Assembly: GCA_963808815.1 (NCBI GenBank)
Contig: CAWEGI010000015.1
Location: forward strand, 310,001 to 374,000
DNA: 64,000 nucleotides
DNA from: DATBLE01 sp963808815
GTDB taxonomy: Bacteria; Actinomycetota; Thermoleophilia; Gaiellales; Gaiellaceae
Reading direction: 5' to 3'
Positions 9,126 through 18,246 of this stretch are shown piece by piece. The translations under genes and the position numbers were made by a program. Below the pieces are notes generated by a model. That model did not search any database. It saw nothing but the letters and a program-made list of their open reading frames with translations, and had not been told where the DNA came from. The number at the start of each line of letters is the position of its first letter. The stretch's first letter is position 1.

Positions 9126-9630
9126 TTAGGCCGCGAGACGGTCGGGGCCGGCCGGCGGGAAGCGCCTCAAGATCCACGCCGCGTCGAGCGGCTCGCGTCG
9201 GTACGGCTCGCCGCCGACGAGGACGAAGTCGCCCGTCCGCGGGTTCATCGGCAGTCGCGCCTCGACCGGATACCAGCGGTTGTGCTTCTCGATCAGGTCG
9301 TTGACCGCATGGAAGTTCCACCGAGCGGCGAGCTCGCGCCAGCGTCGATCCCGCTCACGAGGGTCGCACACCTCCCGGCGCAGCTCGTCCCGCGCGGCAC
9401 GCAGCCGATCGAGATGCTCCGTCGATCTCCTCCTCGATCTGGCGTAAGCGCTGCGCGTACGCGGGCGGGCCTACGACCGACCGCGCGTATCCCTCGACGC
9501 TCGGCGAGAAGTTCCGCATCCTCCTGGGCAGCGGCTTGCCGGCGAGAGGGCTCTCGGTCAGGTCGGCCGCGAGCAACTCGGCCGCGCGCTGCTCGCGGAC
9601 GGACAGCCCGCGGGGCTGGTGCTCGCCCAT
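9126..9630 (-). CDS. DUF1992-like protein (DnaJ subfamily C member 28-type domain), frameshifted
   Basis: Conserved-looking cytoplasmic protein of about 167 residues after repair. The pattern SPLAGKPLPRRMRNF, then a proline before a helical region rich in Glu and Arg, then NFHAVNDLIEKHNRWYP, resembles the DUF1992 domain, whose role is unknown. The frame breaks at about 9418, where one extra G separates IEEEID from EHLDRLRAARDELRREV; the repaired segment forms a clear coiled-coil-like helix. The ATG at 9630 is chosen; a GTG at 9657 directly abuts the gcvPB stop. It lies just downstream of the glycine cleavage operon on the same strand and may be its last gene. The family call is from pattern memory and could be wrong. 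Confidence 0.5.
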
Positions 9631-9657
9631 GATCCGTTCGCGCTCGCGGCGGTCCAC

Positions 9658-11158
9658 CTAAACGCGCTTCGGCACGGCCGCGACGGCGGCCGGCTGGTCG
9701 GCGAGGGCCGGATGTTCGTCGAAGCCGTACCGCACGACCGCGCGCTTGGCCGCCTTGACTTCGTCCAGACGGCCGACCGGCCGCGTGTGCGGGGCGCCGC
9801 GGACGACGTCGGGGTCGCTCGCAGCCTCCTCGCGCGATCGCGAGCATCGCCTCGCAGAACTCGTCCAACCGCTCCCTGGGCTCGGTTTCGGTCGGCTCGA
9901 TCATCAGCGCCTCCGGGACGACGAGCGGGAAATAGATCGTCGGCGGATGGAAGCCGTAGTCCATGAGTCGCTTGGCGACGTCGAGGGCGGACACGCCGTG
10001 CTCCTTCTTCAGCATCCGCGCGGAAACGACGAACTCGTGCATGCAGAGCCGGTCGAACGGCAGGTCGTACACGTCCTTCAGGCGGGCAAGCAGGTAATTG
10101 GCGTTCAGGACGGCGACCTCCGACATCTCGCGGAGTGCCGGCCCGTACGCGCGGATGTAGGCATAGGAGCGGACGAAGACACCGAACGGCCCGGTGAACC
10201 CCCGCACCTTGCCGATCGACTGCGGCCGGGCGAAGTCGAGGCCGAACGTCCCGTCGTCGCGGTGGACGACCGCCGGCACGGGCAGGAACGGCTCCAGCGC
10301 AGCTGCGACCGCGATCGGGCCGCCGCCGGGCCCGCCGCCGCCGTGCGGCTGCGAGAACGTCTTGTGCAGGTTGATGTGCACGACGTCGAATCCCATGTCC
10401 CCCGGTCTCGAGATCCCGCAGACCGCGTTCAGGTTCGCGCCGTCGTAGTACATGAGGGCGCCGGCACCGTGAAAAATCTGCTCGATCTCCTCGATGTTCT
10501 CGTCGAAGAGACCGAGCGTTGAAGGGTTGGTCAGCATCAGGCCGGCCGTCTGCGGGCCGACCTTGCCCCGCAGATCGTCGACGTCCACGTTCCCGCGCGG
10601 ATCGGTCTTGACGCCGACGAGCTCGAAGCCTGCCATCGTCACGCTCGCCGGGTTCGTCCCGTGGGCTGTGTCGGGGATGACGATCTCCCGCCGCTGGTCG
10701 AGCTCGCCACGGTCGGCGAAGTACGCCCGGAAGAGCATCAGCCCGGTCAACTCACCCTGGCTGCCCGCCGCCGGCTGTAGCGAGACTGCGGGCAGGCCGG
10801 CGACCTCGGCGAGGATCTCCTGGAGCCGCCACATCAGCTCGAGCGCGCCCTGCGCGCCCTCCTCCTCCTGGAGCGGGTGGAGGTCGCGGAAGCCGGGGAT
10901 GCCGACCACGCGCTCGTTGACACGCGGATTGTGCTTCATCGTGCAGGAACCGAGGGGGTAGAAGCCCGTGTCGATCCCGAAGTTCCGGGTCGAGAGCTCG
11001 GTGAAGTGGCGGACGACCTCGGGCTCGGCCACCTCGGGCAGGCGGGGCGGATGCCGACGGGCGAGGCCCGCGGGCACCTGAGGCGCCGGGAGGTCGTATC
11101 CGGGAAGGCTCGAGGCGCGGCGGCCGGGACGCGAGCGCTCGTAGATCAGCTTGGTCAT
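9658..11158 (-). CDS. gcvPB: Glycine dehydrogenase (decarboxylating) subunit 2, P-protein beta (frameshifted)
   Basis: PLP-binding half of the two-subunit P-protein of the glycine cleavage system, which decarboxylates glycine and passes aminomethyl to the lipoyl arm of GcvH. Landmarks are GSCTMKHNPRVNER, AAGSQGELTGL, DTAHGTNPASV and HINLHKTFSQPHGGGGPG, the last holding the Schiff-base lysine. The frame breaks at about 9836 after EAMLAIARE; removing one base continues as EEAASDPDVVRGAPHTRPVGRLDE and ends at a TAG at 9658. The repaired length, about 499 residues, is typical. Its ATG overlaps the gcvPA stop by four bases, so the subunits are translationally coupled. Confidence 0.92.
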
Positions 11159-12495
11159 GCGACAACCTCGGCCAGCACCGACGCAAGGCGGTCGATGTCC
11201 GCGGGAGTCCGCTTCTCGGTGACAGCCACCAGTAGGGCGTCGTCGAGGCCCTCGTAGTCGCGTCCGAGCGCATAGCCGGGGTGGACGCCTCTTTCCCGGG
11301 CTTGGCGGACGGCCTCGCGCCCGTTCCGTCCGACCCGAACGGCAAACTCCTTGAATGTTGCCTTGTCGGGAAACAGAAGCTCGGCTCCCGCCGCGGCCAG
11401 CCGCTCCTTCGCGCGCTCGGCGAGCGCCATGCAGGTCTCCCCCACCTCCCTGAGCCCCTGCGGACCCAGCCAGGTCAGGTGGACGAGGCCGGCCAGAGCG
11501 AGCAGCGTCTGGTTCGTCGTGATGTTGGACGTGGCCTTCTCACGGCGGATGTGCTGCTCGCGGGTCTGCAGGGTGAGGACATAGCCGCGCTTCCCCGCGG
11601 CGTCGGTGGTCTCGCCGACGATCCGGCCCGGCATGCGGCGGGTGTAGTCCGCTTGAGCGGCGATGAACCCGTAGTGCGGGCCGCCGAAGGACTGGACGTT
11701 GCCCGCGCCCTGCCCCTCGCCGATGGCGATTGCGCAACCGTAGTTGCCGGGAGCCTCCAGGACACCGAGCGAGACCGGGTCGACGTGCGCAACCGCCAGC
11801 GCCTCCGCCTCGTTGGCGGCGGTGGCGAGGTCGGGTGCCGGCTCCAGACAGCCGAAGAAGTTCGGCTGCTGGAAAATCGCGCAGGCCGCGTCGCGACACG
11901 CGGTGGCAAAACGCTCCGGGTCGGTCGTCCCGCCGTCATGCGGCACTTCGACGACGTCGAGCCCGAACCCCGGCGCGTACGTCTTCACCACCTGGCGCAC
12001 CTGCGGGTTGACCGTCTCTGCAAGGACGACCTTCGACCTGCCGGTCGCGTGCTTGGCGATGAAGCAGGCATCCGCGGCCACGGTCGTGCCGTCGTAACCG
12101 GACGCGTTCGAGACGTCCATCCCCGTCAGCTCGCAGATCGCCGTCTGGTACTCGAAGATGGTCTGGAGCACGCCCTGGCTCATCTCCGGCTGGTAGGGCG
12201 TGTAGGCGGTCAGAAATTCGCCGCGCTGCAGGACGGCGTCGACCACCGCCGGAACGTAGTGGTCGTACACACCCGCGCCGAGGAACGAGAGCTCGACGCC
12301 ACTGTGAGCATTCCGCGACGCGAGCTCCTCGAGGTGGGCGACGAGCTCCGGCTCGCTGAGCGCCGGTTCGAGACCGAGCCGACCTCTGTATCTGACGCCC
12401 TCGGGGATGTCCCTGAAGAGGTCCTCGACGGAGGACACCCCGATCGCAGCGAGCATCTCCTTGCGATCGTTTTCGGTGAGCGACAGGTGACTCAC
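11155..12495 (-). CDS. gcvPA: Glycine dehydrogenase (decarboxylating) subunit 1, P-protein alpha
   Basis: Non-PLP-binding half of the split P-protein, 446 residues, the usual length. It shows FLGAGVYDHYVPAVVD, TAYTPYQPEMSQG, DVSNASGYDGTTVAADAC and GPHYGFIAA, all characteristic of GcvPA. It forms a complex with GcvPB. It overlaps gcvH and gcvPB by four bases each (ATGA junctions), so the gcv genes make one tight operon. The two-subunit form of the P-protein is common in Gram-positive lineages and thermophiles, whereas enteric bacteria have a fused protein. Confidence 0.95.
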   Translation of the reverse strand: MSHLSLTENDRKEMLAAIGVSSVEDLFRDIPEGVRYRGRLGLEPALSEPELVAHLEELASRNAHSGVELSFLGAGVYDHYVPAVVDAVLQRGEFLTAYTPYQPEMSQGVLQTIFEYQTAICELTGMDVSNASGYDGTTVAADACFIAKHATGRSKVVLAETVNPQVRQVVKTYAPGFGLDVVEVPHDGGTTDPERFATACRDAACAIFQQPNFFGCLEPAPDLATAANEAEALAVAHVDPVSLGVLEAPGNYGCAIAIGEGQGAGNVQSFGGPHYGFIAAQADYTRRMPGRIVGETTDAAGKRGYVLTLQTREQHIRREKATSNITTNQTLLALAGLVHLTWLGPQGLREVGETCMALAERAKERLAAAGAELLFPDKATFKEFAVRVGRNGREAVRQARERGVHPGYALGRDYEGLDDALLVAVTEKRTPADIDRLASVLAEVVA

Positions 12496-12884
12496 AGTGA
12501 GGACAGGTGCGTCTTGTACGCCTCGGCGTCCATGAGCGCGTCGGCCTCCGCCGGGTCGGCGACCCGGATCTTGACCAGCCAGCCGTCGCCGTACGGATCC
12601 TCGTTGACCCTCTCGGGCGCCTGGACGACCTTGTCGTTCACCTCGAGCACCTCACCGGAGAGCGGAGCGATCAGGTCCGAGACCGCCTTGACCGACTCGA
12701 TCTCGCCGTACGCGCCGTCCTTCGACAGCGTCGCGCTTACATCGGGGGGCTCGTAGTGGACGAGCTCGCCGAGCGCGTCCTGGCCGTACCAGGTGATCCC
12801 GAGCACGGCGGTGTCGCCCTCGATCCGGGCCCAGTCGTGCTCGGGGTGGTACTTGAGGTCATCGGGGTAGCTCTCGGCTGCCAC
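12492..12884 (-). CDS. gcvH: Glycine cleavage system H protein
   Basis: Small lipoyl carrier protein, 130 residues, that shuttles the aminomethyl group between P-, T- and L-proteins. The lipoylation site is Lys66 in the context GEIESVKAVSD, a near-perfect family match. The C-terminal part PYGDGWLVKIR is also typical. It starts three bases after the gcvT stop and overlaps gcvPA by four bases. No gene for the L-protein (lipoamide dehydrogenase) is in the window. Confidence 0.96.
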   Translation of the reverse strand: MAAESYPDDLKYHPEHDWARIEGDTAVLGITWYGQDALGELVHYEPPDVSATLSKDGAYGEIESVKAVSDLIAPLSGEVLEVNDKVVQAPERVNEDPYGDGWLVKIRVADPAEADALMDAEAYKTHLSSL

Positions 12885-12887
12885 GGC

Positions 12888-13940
12888 TCACTCCTCTCGC
12901 TTGTAGATCGGCTTCTCGACCGTACGTGCGCGGCGATGCCGCCCGCGGACGTCGATCGTCAGCTCGGTGCCCGGCTGCGCGAGCCCCGCCGGGACGTAGC
13001 CCATGCCGATTCCCTGGTCGAGCATCGGCGAGTGGGTGCCCGACGTGACCTCGCCGCCCTCGACGATCGGCATGCCCTGACGCGGGACGGCCCGCTCCTC
13101 CATCACGAACGCCACGAGACGCCGTTCGGGCCCGTCGTCGTCGATCCGCCGCAGCTCCTCCACGCCGGTGAAGTCCTTGTCGAGCGCACACACCCAGCCC
13201 AGCCCCGCCGAGATCGCATCGGTGTCCGGACCGATGTCGTTGCCGTGCAGCGGATAGCAGACCTCGAGACGAAGGCTGTCGCGGGCCCCGAGCCCGCAGG
13301 GTGTGACGCCGCGCTCGAGCACCGAGTCCCAGAGCTCGTCCGCGTCGTCGGCCATCACCATCAGCTCGACGCCCTGTTCGCCGGTGTACCCGGTGCGGTT
13401 GACCATGCACGTGACGCCGCCCACCTCGCCTTCGGCGAAGCTGAACGGCGGCGCCGGATCGAGGCCGAGACGCTCGAGCGACCGCGGCCCCTGCACGGCG
13501 ATCAGGCCGTACTCGTCGGAGACGTCACGCACGTCGGAGCCCGGCACCTCGCGCTCCTTGAGCCACGCGTAGCCCTCCTCGCGGTTCGACGCGTTCACGA
13601 TCAGCAGGTAGCGGAAAGGGTCGAGCCGATACACGATCAGGTCGTCCACGATCCCACCGCGATCGTTGGTCAGCAGCGTGTACTGCGCCTCACCGGGCTC
13701 GATCCGGCTCAGGTCGTTCGAGAGCAACGACTGGAGGAGCTCTGTCGCCCGTGGGCCCTCGACCTCGAGCTCGCCCATGTGCGAGACATCGAAGACGCCG
13801 GCGTCCTCCCGCACCGCCCGGTGCTCCTGGATGACGCCCTCGTACTGCACGGGCATCTCCCAGCCGGCGAACGGCACCATCCGCGCGCCGAGGGCGACGT
13901 GGCGGTCGTGCAGCGGCGTGCGGCGGAGCGTCTCCTGCAC
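12888..13940 (-). CDS. gcvT: Aminomethyltransferase, glycine cleavage T protein
   Basis: Folate-dependent T protein, 350 residues, that releases ammonia from the aminomethyl-H-protein and makes 5,10-methylene-THF. Typical segments are RRTPLHDRHVALGARMVPFAGWEMPVQ split across the N-terminus, FDVSHMGE, NDRGGIVDDLIVYR and RTGYTGEQGVEL. It is the first gene of the gcv operon. The start is a GTG eight bases after TAGCAT, so the operon has its own leaderless promoter although ftsZ ends only 57 bases upstream. There is no room for a glycine riboswitch in that gap. Confidence 0.95.
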   Translation of the reverse strand: MQETLRRTPLHDRHVALGARMVPFAGWEMPVQYEGVIQEHRAVREDAGVFDVSHMGELEVEGPRATELLQSLLSNDLSRIEPGEAQYTLLTNDRGGIVDDLIVYRLDPFRYLLIVNASNREEGYAWLKEREVPGSDVRDVSDEYGLIAVQGPRSLERLGLDPAPPFSFAEGEVGGVTCMVNRTGYTGEQGVELMVMADDADELWDSVLERGVTPCGLGARDSLRLEVCYPLHGNDIGPDTDAISAGLGWVCALDKDFTGVEELRRIDDDGPERRLVAFVMEERAVPRQGMPIVEGGEVTSGTHSPMLDQGIGMGYVPAGLAQPGTELTIDVRGRHRRARTVEKPIYKREE

Positions 13941-13948
13941 CGGCGCGG

Positions 13949-13954
13949 ATGCTA
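13949..13954 (-). promoter_or_regulatory. -10 box for the gcvT operon (leaderless)
   Basis: TAGCAT on the minus strand lies eight bases before the gcvT GTG. It fits the TANNNT-to-start arrangement seen at more than twenty other genes here. It implies that gcv transcription can start independently of ftsZ. Confidence 0.5.
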
Positions 13955-13997
13955 CTCCACGCCGGTCGGGCCCTTTGCGGTCGCGCCCGAGCCGGCG

Positions 13998-15086
13998 CTA
14001 GTCGTCCCGGAGGAACGAAGGCACGTCGAGCTGCGACGGCCCGTCGAAGCCCTGATCGGGCTCGCGCGAGACCGGCGCCTCGGAGACACCCACGCGCTCG
14101 CGCTCCTGACGGCGGCCCGTGCGCCGGTGCAGCTGCTGGCCGAAGCCGGTGGCGATCACCGTGACGCGCACCTCTTCGCCCATCGACGGGTCGATCACTG
14201 CGCCGAAGATGACGTTCGCGTTCGCGTCGGCAGCCGCAGTGACCACTTCGGCCGCCTCGTTGACCTCGAACAGGCCGACGTCGGGGCCGGCGGTGACGTT
14301 GAGCAGGATGCCGGTCGCGCCCTCGATCGACGACTCCAGGAGCGGCGACGAGACGGCGATCCGCGCGGCCTCCGCCGCGCGGTTCTCGCCGGCAGCGGTG
14401 CCGATCCCCATCAGGGCAGAGCCGGCCTCTCGCATGATCGTCCGCACGTCGGCGAAGTCGAGGTTGACGAGACCGGGGACCGTGATCAGGTCGGTGATCC
14501 CCTGGACGCCCTGGCGGAGGACGTCGTCGGCGAGCCGGAACGACTCGAGCACGGACGTGTTCTTCTCGATCACCTGGAGCAGCCGGTCGTTCTCGATCAC
14601 GATCAGCGTGTCGACGAACTCGCGCAGCTCGTTGATCCCGACCGCCGCCCGCTCGGAGCGGACTCGGCCCTCGAAGGCGAACGGCTTCGTCACCACGCCG
14701 ACGGTCAGCGCGCCGAGCTCCTGCCCGAGCGCCGCGACGGTCGGAGCGGCACCCGTGCCGGTCCCGCCGCCTTCTCCGGCCGTGATGAAGATCATGTCCG
14801 CGCCCTTCAGAGCGTCCTTCAACTCGTCGCGAGACTCGCGCGCCGCCGCGTTCCCGACCTCGGGATCGGCCCCTGCGCCGAGGCCACGCGTCACCTGCGA
14901 GCCGATGTGGATCTTCACGTCGGCGTCGCTCATCAGCAACGCCTGGGCGTCGGTGTTGACCGCAATGAACTCGACCCCCGTCAGACCCGCCTCGATCATG
15001 CGGTTGACCGCGTTCGTCCCCCCGCCGCCGACGCCGATCACCTTCAGGACGGCGAGGTAGCTCCCTGACTGATCTCTCATGCTCAT
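13998..15086 (-). CDS. ftsZ: Cell division GTPase FtsZ
   Basis: Tubulin-like GTPase, 362 residues, that forms the Z ring at the division site. The nucleotide-binding glycine-rich loop is IGVGGGGTNAVNR at the N-terminus and the tubulin signature GGGTGTG is at residues 106-112. The T7 loop region NLDFADVRTIM is present. The C-terminal tail ends DVPSFLRDD, the conserved peptide that binds SepF and similar partners. It is the last dcw gene. No ftsA is found, which fits actinobacteria. A separate promoter with a 64-base leader precedes it. Confidence 0.97.
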   Translation of the reverse strand: MSMRDQSGSYLAVLKVIGVGGGGTNAVNRMIEAGLTGVEFIAVNTDAQALLMSDADVKIHIGSQVTRGLGAGADPEVGNAAARESRDELKDALKGADMIFITAGEGGGTGTGAAPTVAALGQELGALTVGVVTKPFAFEGRVRSERAAVGINELREFVDTLIVIENDRLLQVIEKNTSVLESFRLADDVLRQGVQGITDLITVPGLVNLDFADVRTIMREAGSALMGIGTAAGENRAAEAARIAVSSPLLESSIEGATGILLNVTAGPDVGLFEVNEAAEVVTAAADANANVIFGAVIDPSMGEEVRVTVIATGFGQQLHRRTGRRQERERVGVSEAPVSREPDQGFDGPSQLDVPSFLRDD

Positions 15087-15156
15087 GGTCGCGTCCCGTC
15101 TCTCAGTCTCGATGTCTACTTCAGGATTGGGGCCGAAAAACCTGTTCGGCCTCCGC

Positions 15157-15185
15157 AGGGTAGGGACTCATGCACGGCTTGTCAA
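15157..15185 (-). promoter_or_regulatory. Sigma-70-type promoter for ftsZ
   Basis: On the minus strand a perfect -35 TTGACA (15185-15180), a 17-base spacer and a -10 TACCCT (15162-15157) lie in the 127-base gap between ftsQ and ftsZ. Transcription would start near 15150, leaving a leader of about 64 bases, unlike the leaderless genes around it. This is the best -35/-10 pair in the window and would allow ftsZ to be expressed above the rest of the cluster. Confidence 0.7.
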
Positions 15186-15213
15186 TGCGATTTGCAGGGA
15201 CAAACACTCAACC

Positions 15214-15972
15214 TCAACCTCCGACTTTAGACTTGTACCCGGCGACTGGGCGCTCGGGGACGCTGACGTCGACGTACGCTGCACCGCCGGCGAGCGGAAG
15301 GATCTGCTTCGCGATCGACAGCTTCAGCCGCAGGTCGCCGCTGTCACCGAGGCGAAGCTCCGTGCCCGACGCGAGCACCAGCGTCAACTGGCCATCGCCG
15401 GCGAGGACCTGGCGCACCCGGCCGGCCAGGTGGAGCGGGCGGAGCGGCGCCACGGCGGCCACGCCTCGCGCCCCGACGCCTGCGAGCGTCGAGTTGACCG
15501 AGATGTCGGTGCCGGCCGGCAGCCAGATCCGCGGCAATCGCGGATACGGCCGCACTCGGAGGTGTTCGAGCACGCGCGCCGAGGACGACACCAGCCAGGC
15601 GTCGGGCCCGCGACGCAGGACGGCGACCGGCCGCTCTAGGCGCACCCGGACCCTGAGGGTGTGCGGGAAGTCGCGGTCGAACCGGGCGTCGGAGACCTCC
15701 GACACCGCCGCGAGGCGGCGGGCGGCGTCGGTCCGATCGAAGCGGACGAGGCTCTCCCCCACGTAACTGCGGAGAGCGGCCCTGATCCTGGCGGCGGTCG
15801 ACGGCGGTGCGCCGGTGATCTGGATCCGATCGAGGGCGAAGATCCCCGTCTCCCGGGCACCGAAGTACGCGCCCATGCCCGAGCCGACGAGCACGAGCGC
15901 GACCGCTAGCACGAGCAGGGGCCGGCGACCGCTCGACGACGGCGGAGGAGGGCTCGACTGGCGCGCGGCCAT
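15214..15972 (-). CDS. ftsQ: Cell division protein FtsQ
   Basis: Bitopic membrane protein of 252 residues that links FtsZ-ring assembly with septal wall synthesis. A Pro/Ser-rich cytoplasmic tail is followed by one membrane helix (about residues 18-35), a POTRA domain (FALDRIQITGAPPSTAARIRAAL onward, where VGESLVRFD is typical) and the FtsQ beta domain. The POTRA feature RDFPHTLRVRVRLERPVAVL is well matched. It lies between murB and ftsZ, its standard position in actinobacterial clusters. It ends 127 bases before the ftsZ ATG. Confidence 0.9.
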   Translation of the reverse strand: MAARQSSPPPPSSSGRRPLLVLAVALVLVGSGMGAYFGARETGIFALDRIQITGAPPSTAARIRAALRSYVGESLVRFDRTDAARRLAAVSEVSDARFDRDFPHTLRVRVRLERPVAVLRRGPDAWLVSSSARVLEHLRVRPYPRLPRIWLPAGTDISVNSTLAGVGARGVAAVAPLRPLHLAGRVRQVLAGDGQLTLVLASGTELRLGDSGDLRLKLSIAKQILPLAGGAAYVDVSVPERPVAGYKSKVGG

Positions 15973-16014
15973 GCCAGCTTCGCTTCGCCGCGGACCGCCG
16001 CGGTCCTGCGGTGA

Positions 16015-16909
16015 TTAGACGGGAGGTGTGCCCACCGAAGGCAGTTCGAGCTCGCCGAGAAGCTCCACCTCTCGCTCGAGCACCACTCCGAAGCGGTCGA
16101 GCACGCGCTCACGAGCCTCGGCCATCAGTTCGATAGCCTCGCCCGCGGTCGCTCCCCCGGCGTTCTCGATGAAGTTCCCGTGGCGTGGCGAGATGGTCGC
16201 CGCCGCCGATGCGATGCCCCTTCAGGCCGCAGAGCTCGATCATCTGTCCTGCCCCGAGCTCGTGGTCCGGATTCTTGAACACGCTTCCGAACGTGCGCTT
16301 GTTGGTCGGCTGCGTGTCCTTTCGCCGGGACTGCATGGCGGCGACCGTCTCCTTGATCTCGGCGCCGGCGCGGACGACGAGCTGGAACTCGACCCCGGCC
16401 ACCACCTGCCCTGGGACGAGGGCGGAGTGGCGGTACGAGAGCTCGAGTTCCTCGTTGGTGCACCAGCGAGCGCCGGTCGCGTCGACGACGAGCGCCCGCA
16501 CGAGAATCGCCTTCCAGTCGCTGCCGTAGGCGCCCGCGTTCATGCGCACACCGCCGCCCGCGGTGCCGGGGATCGCGCAGGCGAACTCGAAGCCCCCGAG
16601 GCCGGAGGCGCGGGCGCGATGGAGGCACACGGCATTCGCTGCGCCGCCGCCGGCGACGAGCACCGTCCCGCTCACCTCGACCGCCGCCAGCTCGTCCTCG
16701 AGCCGGACGACGAGCGCGTCCACCCCGGCGTCGGCCGCGAGCAGGTTGGAGCCGAGCCCGATCGGCCGCACGTCCAGCCCCCGCTCGGCCGCCCACGCCA
16801 GCGCCTCTTCGAGCTCGCTCAGCGTGCGGGGCCGGGCGAGCGCCCGTGCGGGCCCGCCGATCCCGACCGTCGTCATCCGCGCGAGCGGGATGCCCTCCTC
16901 GATCCTCAC
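16015..16909 (-). CDS. murB: UDP-N-acetylenolpyruvoylglucosamine reductase MurB (frameshifted)
   Basis: FAD-dependent reductase that converts UDP-GlcNAc-enolpyruvate to UDP-MurNAc. It shows TTVGIGGPA at the N-terminus, the FAD-binding region GLGSNLLAADAG, CAIPGTAGGGVRMNAGAYG, and the catalytic serine in SYRHSAL. The frame breaks at about 16206 after GLKGHRIGG; removing one base gives ATISPRHGNFIENAGGATAGE and a stop at 16015, with a normal C-terminus. Repaired length is about 297 residues. The start is set at GTG 16909 because a strong GGAGGGG ribosome-binding site lies six bases upstream; an in-frame ATG at 16972 lacks one. Confidence 0.9.
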
Positions 16910-17054
16910 GCGGCCCCTCCGGACAGGTCCGGTTCGGGACGCCTGTGGGAGCGCCCCACCTCCCCGTCCCATGGCGCGAGCCTAACCGCCGAGGAAGCAC
17001 GGGTGGGTGACCGAAATGCACCGGGTCTGTGACGGCGGGCGGCCGCGGAGAGCG

Positions 17055-18246
17055 TCACGACCGCCCCAGCTGCGCCAGGATCGCGCGCGCGGCTCGGTCG
17101 ACGTCCCCCGCGCCGACCGTGAGCACGAGGTCTCCGGGCCGCGCCCGCCGGACGAGAAAACGGACGCCGTCGTCGAGAGTCGGGAGCCCAGCCCGGCGCA
17201 AACCCGGGCCTGGCGTCGCACAACGCGTCGACCACGAGCTTCCCGGTGACGCCCTCGAGCGGTCGCTCCCGGGCCGGGTAGACGTCGCTGACGGCGACCA
17301 CGTCGGCGGCGGCCAGCTCCCTGCCGAGCTCGGCCGCGGAGTGGAGCGTCCGGGAGTAAAGATGCGGCTGGAAGAGCACGAGCACACGTCCGCCGCTCCG
17401 TTCCCGTGCGGTCGCGAGCGCGGCGCGAACCTTCTGCGGGTTGTGCGCGTAGTCGTCGTAGACGTCGATCCCGGCTGCAGTACCGACGAGCTCGAACCTC
17501 CGGCCGACGCCCTGGAACGACGCGAGGGCCGCAATCGCTTCGGCCCGCGGGACGCCCGCCAGCTCGGCCGCGGCGACCGCGACCGCCGCGTTGCGGCGGT
17601 TGTGCTCACCGGGGACCGCCAGCTCCGAGTCCAGCGGCGCGAGCTCCCAGCCCCGCACGACCTCCGGGACGTTGCCCAGCCATCGGTAGAAGAGCTCCTC
17701 CACCTCCGCGCGGGAGCCGAACTCGGAGTGGTGGTCGAGGTCGATGTTGGTCACCACCGCCACCCGAGGGCGCAATGCAAAGACCGACCGGTCCGACTCG
17801 TCTCCCTCGACCACGAGCCACCCCACCCCCGCGCCGGCGTTCGCGCCGAACTGGGGCACCTCGCCGCCGACGATCCAGCTCGGGTCGCGGCCGGTGGCGC
17901 GCAGCGCGAAAGCGATCATGGCCGCAGTCGTCGTCTTGCCGTGCGCGCCGGCGACGACGATCGCCCTGTTCGAAGCGACGAGCTCCGCGAGCAGCTCCGC
18001 CCTGGGACGGCCGGGGACATCGGGATAGGCGCTGGAGACGAACACCTCCCACCCGTCCGGCGGCTCCGGCTCCGGCGAGATCGTCACGTCGATCCCCGCC
18101 TCGCGGACTGGGCCGAGGTACGGGGTCTCGTTCCGGTCCCAGCCGGCGACCTCCGCTCCCCAGGCCCGCGCCAGCAGCGCGTACCCGGACAGACCTGCGC
18201 CGCCGATCCCGACCAGCCAGATTCGGCGCCCCTCAAGTGCGGGCAA
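17055..18246 (-). CDS. murC: UDP-N-acetylmuramate-L-alanine ligase MurC (frameshifted)
   Basis: ATP-dependent ligase that adds L-Ala to UDP-MurNAc, the first step of stem-peptide building. It shows IGGAGLSGYALLA (UDP-binding), GAHGKTTTAAM (P-loop), VVEGDESDRS, NIDLDHHSEF and DDYAHNPQKV, all typical of MurC. The frame breaks near 17180-17215: CDARPGF is followed, after removal of one base, by the expected ending LDDGVRFLVRRARPGD and VLTVGAGDVD. The repaired length is about 396 residues. Its start overlaps the end of murG by 14 bases. A gap of 145 bases separates it from the murB start. Confidence 0.92.

Noticed and set aside
13941..13997. Glycine riboswitch before gcvT
   Set aside because: Only 57 bases separate ftsZ and gcvT and gcvT looks leaderless. 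There is no space for the aptamer.
12507..15068. Plus-strand open frame of 853 codons opposite gcvT and ftsZ
   Set aside because: Composition is typical of the antisense of GC-rich genes and no motif is present, while the minus strand carries clear gcvT and ftsZ.
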